A stretch of 64,000 bases of DNA from an uncultured Clostridia bacterium (GTDB taxonomy: Bacteria > Bacillota > Clostridia > Christensenellales > Borkfalkiaceae): NCBI GenBank assembly GCA_944368775.1, contig CALVXB010000010.1:1-64000 (forward strand). Direction: 5' to 3'. The notes beneath the pieces are model-generated. The model was not told the origin of the DNA. It was given only the letters and a program-made list of their open reading frames with translations, and did not search any database. Made by a program: the position numbers and the translations under genes. This document shows positions 62,967 through 64,000 of the stretch, in pieces (position 1 is the stretch's first letter; each line of letters opens with the position of its first letter).

Positions 62967-63683
62967 TCAGTTCGCCGTGTACATCTGCCGGTACGGGTTT
63001 TCCGTATTCGGCGTCAGGCGGTAGTAGACGGCGCGCAGGTAGGGGGCGGGCTCGCGGCCGAATTTTTCGCACCACGCGCGCACGAGCGCCTCCGCATCCG
63101 CGCTGCCGGGGCCGTCGATGCGCTCCGCCTTGACCTGCGCGGGCAGGGCGGCGTCCAATTTGTCGCAGCGCAGTAAGATCTCCCCGCCGTGCATGCCCGT
63201 GCCGCAAAAATTGCCGACGATCGGCCCTTCGCCCTCTCCCAAAACGACGATGGTGCCGCCCGCCTGGTACTCGCCGAGGAAGCTCCCCGCCCGCCCGCCG
63301 ATGACGATGGCGGGGCGGTGGTCGCGGTACGCCTTCATGTGGATGCCGCAGCGGTAGCCGACGTCTCCCTCGATAAAGATCCTGCCCCCGCGCATGGCGT
63401 AGCCGGTGGCGTCGCCCGCGCGGCCGTGCACCTCGATGGTGCCGCCGTTCATGGTGTCGCCCGTCGCCTCCTGCGCGTTGCCCTCCACGACGATGCTCCC
63501 GCCCGAGAGGTACGCGCCCAGCGCGTTGCCGGGCGTGCCGTGCACGGTGATGTCCTTGCCCGCCATCCCCGCGCCGAGGTAGCGCTGGCCGATGCAGCCG
63601 TCGATCTCGACGGCGCGCTCGCCGCTTTGGCGCACCGCGTCGTTGAGTGCGGAATATTGCAGATTTGTCGCGTCGATGCGCAT
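62967..63683 (-). CDS. Stand-alone GXGXG (GltB C-terminal) glutamate synthase domain protein
   Basis: 238 residues forming the right-handed beta-helix of the glutamate synthase alpha subunit: repeated Gly-rich strands (GNALGAYLSGGSIVVEG; GDTMNGGTIEVHGRAGDATGYAMRGGRIFIEG; GGRAGSFLGEYQAGGTIVVLG; FCGTGMHGGEI). In archaeal-type split GOGAT this domain is a separate subunit that works with separate glutaminase, FMN-barrel and FAD proteins. ATG 63683 follows aaggaggtg, which lies inside the end of the upstream gene. Confidence 0.93.
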   Translation of the reverse strand: MRIDATNLQYSALNDAVRQSGERAVEIDGCIGQRYLGAGMAGKDITVHGTPGNALGAYLSGGSIVVEGNAQEATGDTMNGGTIEVHGRAGDATGYAMRGGRIFIEGDVGYRCGIHMKAYRDHRPAIVIGGRAGSFLGEYQAGGTIVVLGEGEGPIVGNFCGTGMHGGEILLRCDKLDAALPAQVKAERIDGPGSADAEALVRAWCEKFGREPAPYLRAVYYRLTPNTENPYRQMYTAN

Positions 63684-63684
63684 A

Positions 63685-64000
63685 TCACACCTCCTTCGTG
63701 AAGCGCGCCTTCCGCATCTCTGCGGGGAAGGCGTTCCACCCCGGCGAGCGTTTGAGCGACTCCGCATCCACCTGCGAGAGGGGGATGCGCTCGCGCAGCA
63801 TCGCCGTATATACGCCCGCCCGTTCGGGCAGGTCGATGAGGATAAACCCTTTGAGCAGGTCGTCCTTGCAAAAGAGCGCCTTGTACGTCTTTTCGCCCTT
63901 TTCGACGTACGCCTCCCCCTCGTACACGCCCGCGGTGAGCACGTGCATGCCGAAGAAGCCGATGGCGTTGAAGGGCGCGGCGTTGTCAAAGCGCTCGCTG
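63685..64000 (-). CDS. FAD-dependent NAD(P)H oxidoreductase, C-terminal part (5' end outside window)
   Basis: About 105 C-terminal residues are visible, and the frame runs off the window edge. FNAIGFFGMHVLTAG, YKALFCKDDLLKGFILIDLPERAGVYTAMLRERIPL match the C-terminal domain of NADH:rubredoxin/nitrite-reductase-like flavoproteins. Given the GXGXG gene 1 bp downstream, it is probably the electron-input subunit of a split glutamate synthase. The catalytic FAD and NAD motifs are outside the window. Confidence 0.82.
   Translation of the reverse strand, partial: SERFDNAAPFNAIGFFGMHVLTAGVYEGEAYVEKGEKTYKALFCKDDLLKGFILIDLPERAGVYTAMLRERIPLSQVDAESLKRSPGWNAFPAEMRKARFTKEV

Overview
The window is GC-rich bacterial DNA with Bacillota (Clostridia) character. 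Evidence includes strong GGAGG ribosome sites, consensus sigma-A promoters (often TTGNNN-17 bp-TATAAT), a SpoIVFA/SpoIVFB pair (endospore formation), an FMN riboswitch in front of RibU, ECF-transporter S components, a methionine synthase split from its activation domain, and BspA-type leucine-rich lipoproteins. An uncultured gut clostridium (for example a Christensenellales-like lineage) is my inference; there is no rRNA to fix taxonomy.

Layout. 1-4.9 kb: 3' part of a giant surface protein (Pro-Glu spacer, about 23 Cys modules, two copies of a Rossmann-like domain, BspA leucine-rich repeats). 5.0-8.9 kb (minus): metF, MetH activation protein and short metH, a one-carbon/methionine operon. 9.1-12.5 kb: spoIVFA, spoIVFB, RNase G/E. 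12.6-14.7 kb (minus): anti-sigma and ECF sigma pair, and a GNAT acetyltransferase. 14.9-20.3 kb: membrane GT2-like protein, glyA, an ion/anion transporter, a small BspA lipoprotein. 20.3-21.2 kb: FMN riboswitch and ribU. 21.3-26.4 kb: tsaE-tsaB-rimI-alpha/beta hydrolase-murF-like-ddl, a translation-fidelity and cell-wall run. 26.6-30.0 kb: icd and a BspA/Cys-module lipoprotein. 30.0-35.1 kb: an exported protein with no visible start codon, a PurF-like protein lacking the usual Cys1, flavodoxin-like protein, aldo/keto reductase, ECF S component. 35.3-47.6 kb: surface polysaccharide genes on both strands (GT2-HAD fusion, pyruvyl transferase; then minus-strand initiating sugar transferase, GT4, ABC permease and ATPase, UDP-galactopyranose mutase), interrupted by a DUF3810 metalloprotease and an M16-like peptidase. 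47.9-52.0 kb: polytopic membrane protein, signal peptidase I, and a LytTR/GHKL two-component pair. 52.1-61.6 kb: two very large domain-swapped GH3 glycosidases flanking an InlB-repeat lipoprotein. 62.3-64 kb (minus): ANTAR regulator, stand-alone GXGXG glutamate-synthase domain and an FAD oxidoreductase, i.e. the edge of a split glutamate synthase locus.

How it fits together. Much of the window serves the cell surface: envelope glycan synthesis and export, D-Ala-D-Ala peptide supply, secretion (LepB), large repeat adhesins and anchored glycosidases. MetF/MetH, GlyA and the GOGAT pieces handle one-carbon and nitrogen metabolism.

The most unusual feature is a set of short GC-rich tandem repeats that repeatedly start at, or copy, the 3' end of a gene (rng, lepB, the ANTAR gene, the PurF-like terminator), plus similar minisatellites inside a coding sequence and between genes. 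A second is a shared architecture (HEH-FG-W, Cys3-His modules, half-module cap, leucine-rich repeats, DLS...YDW C-terminus) among the surface proteins.
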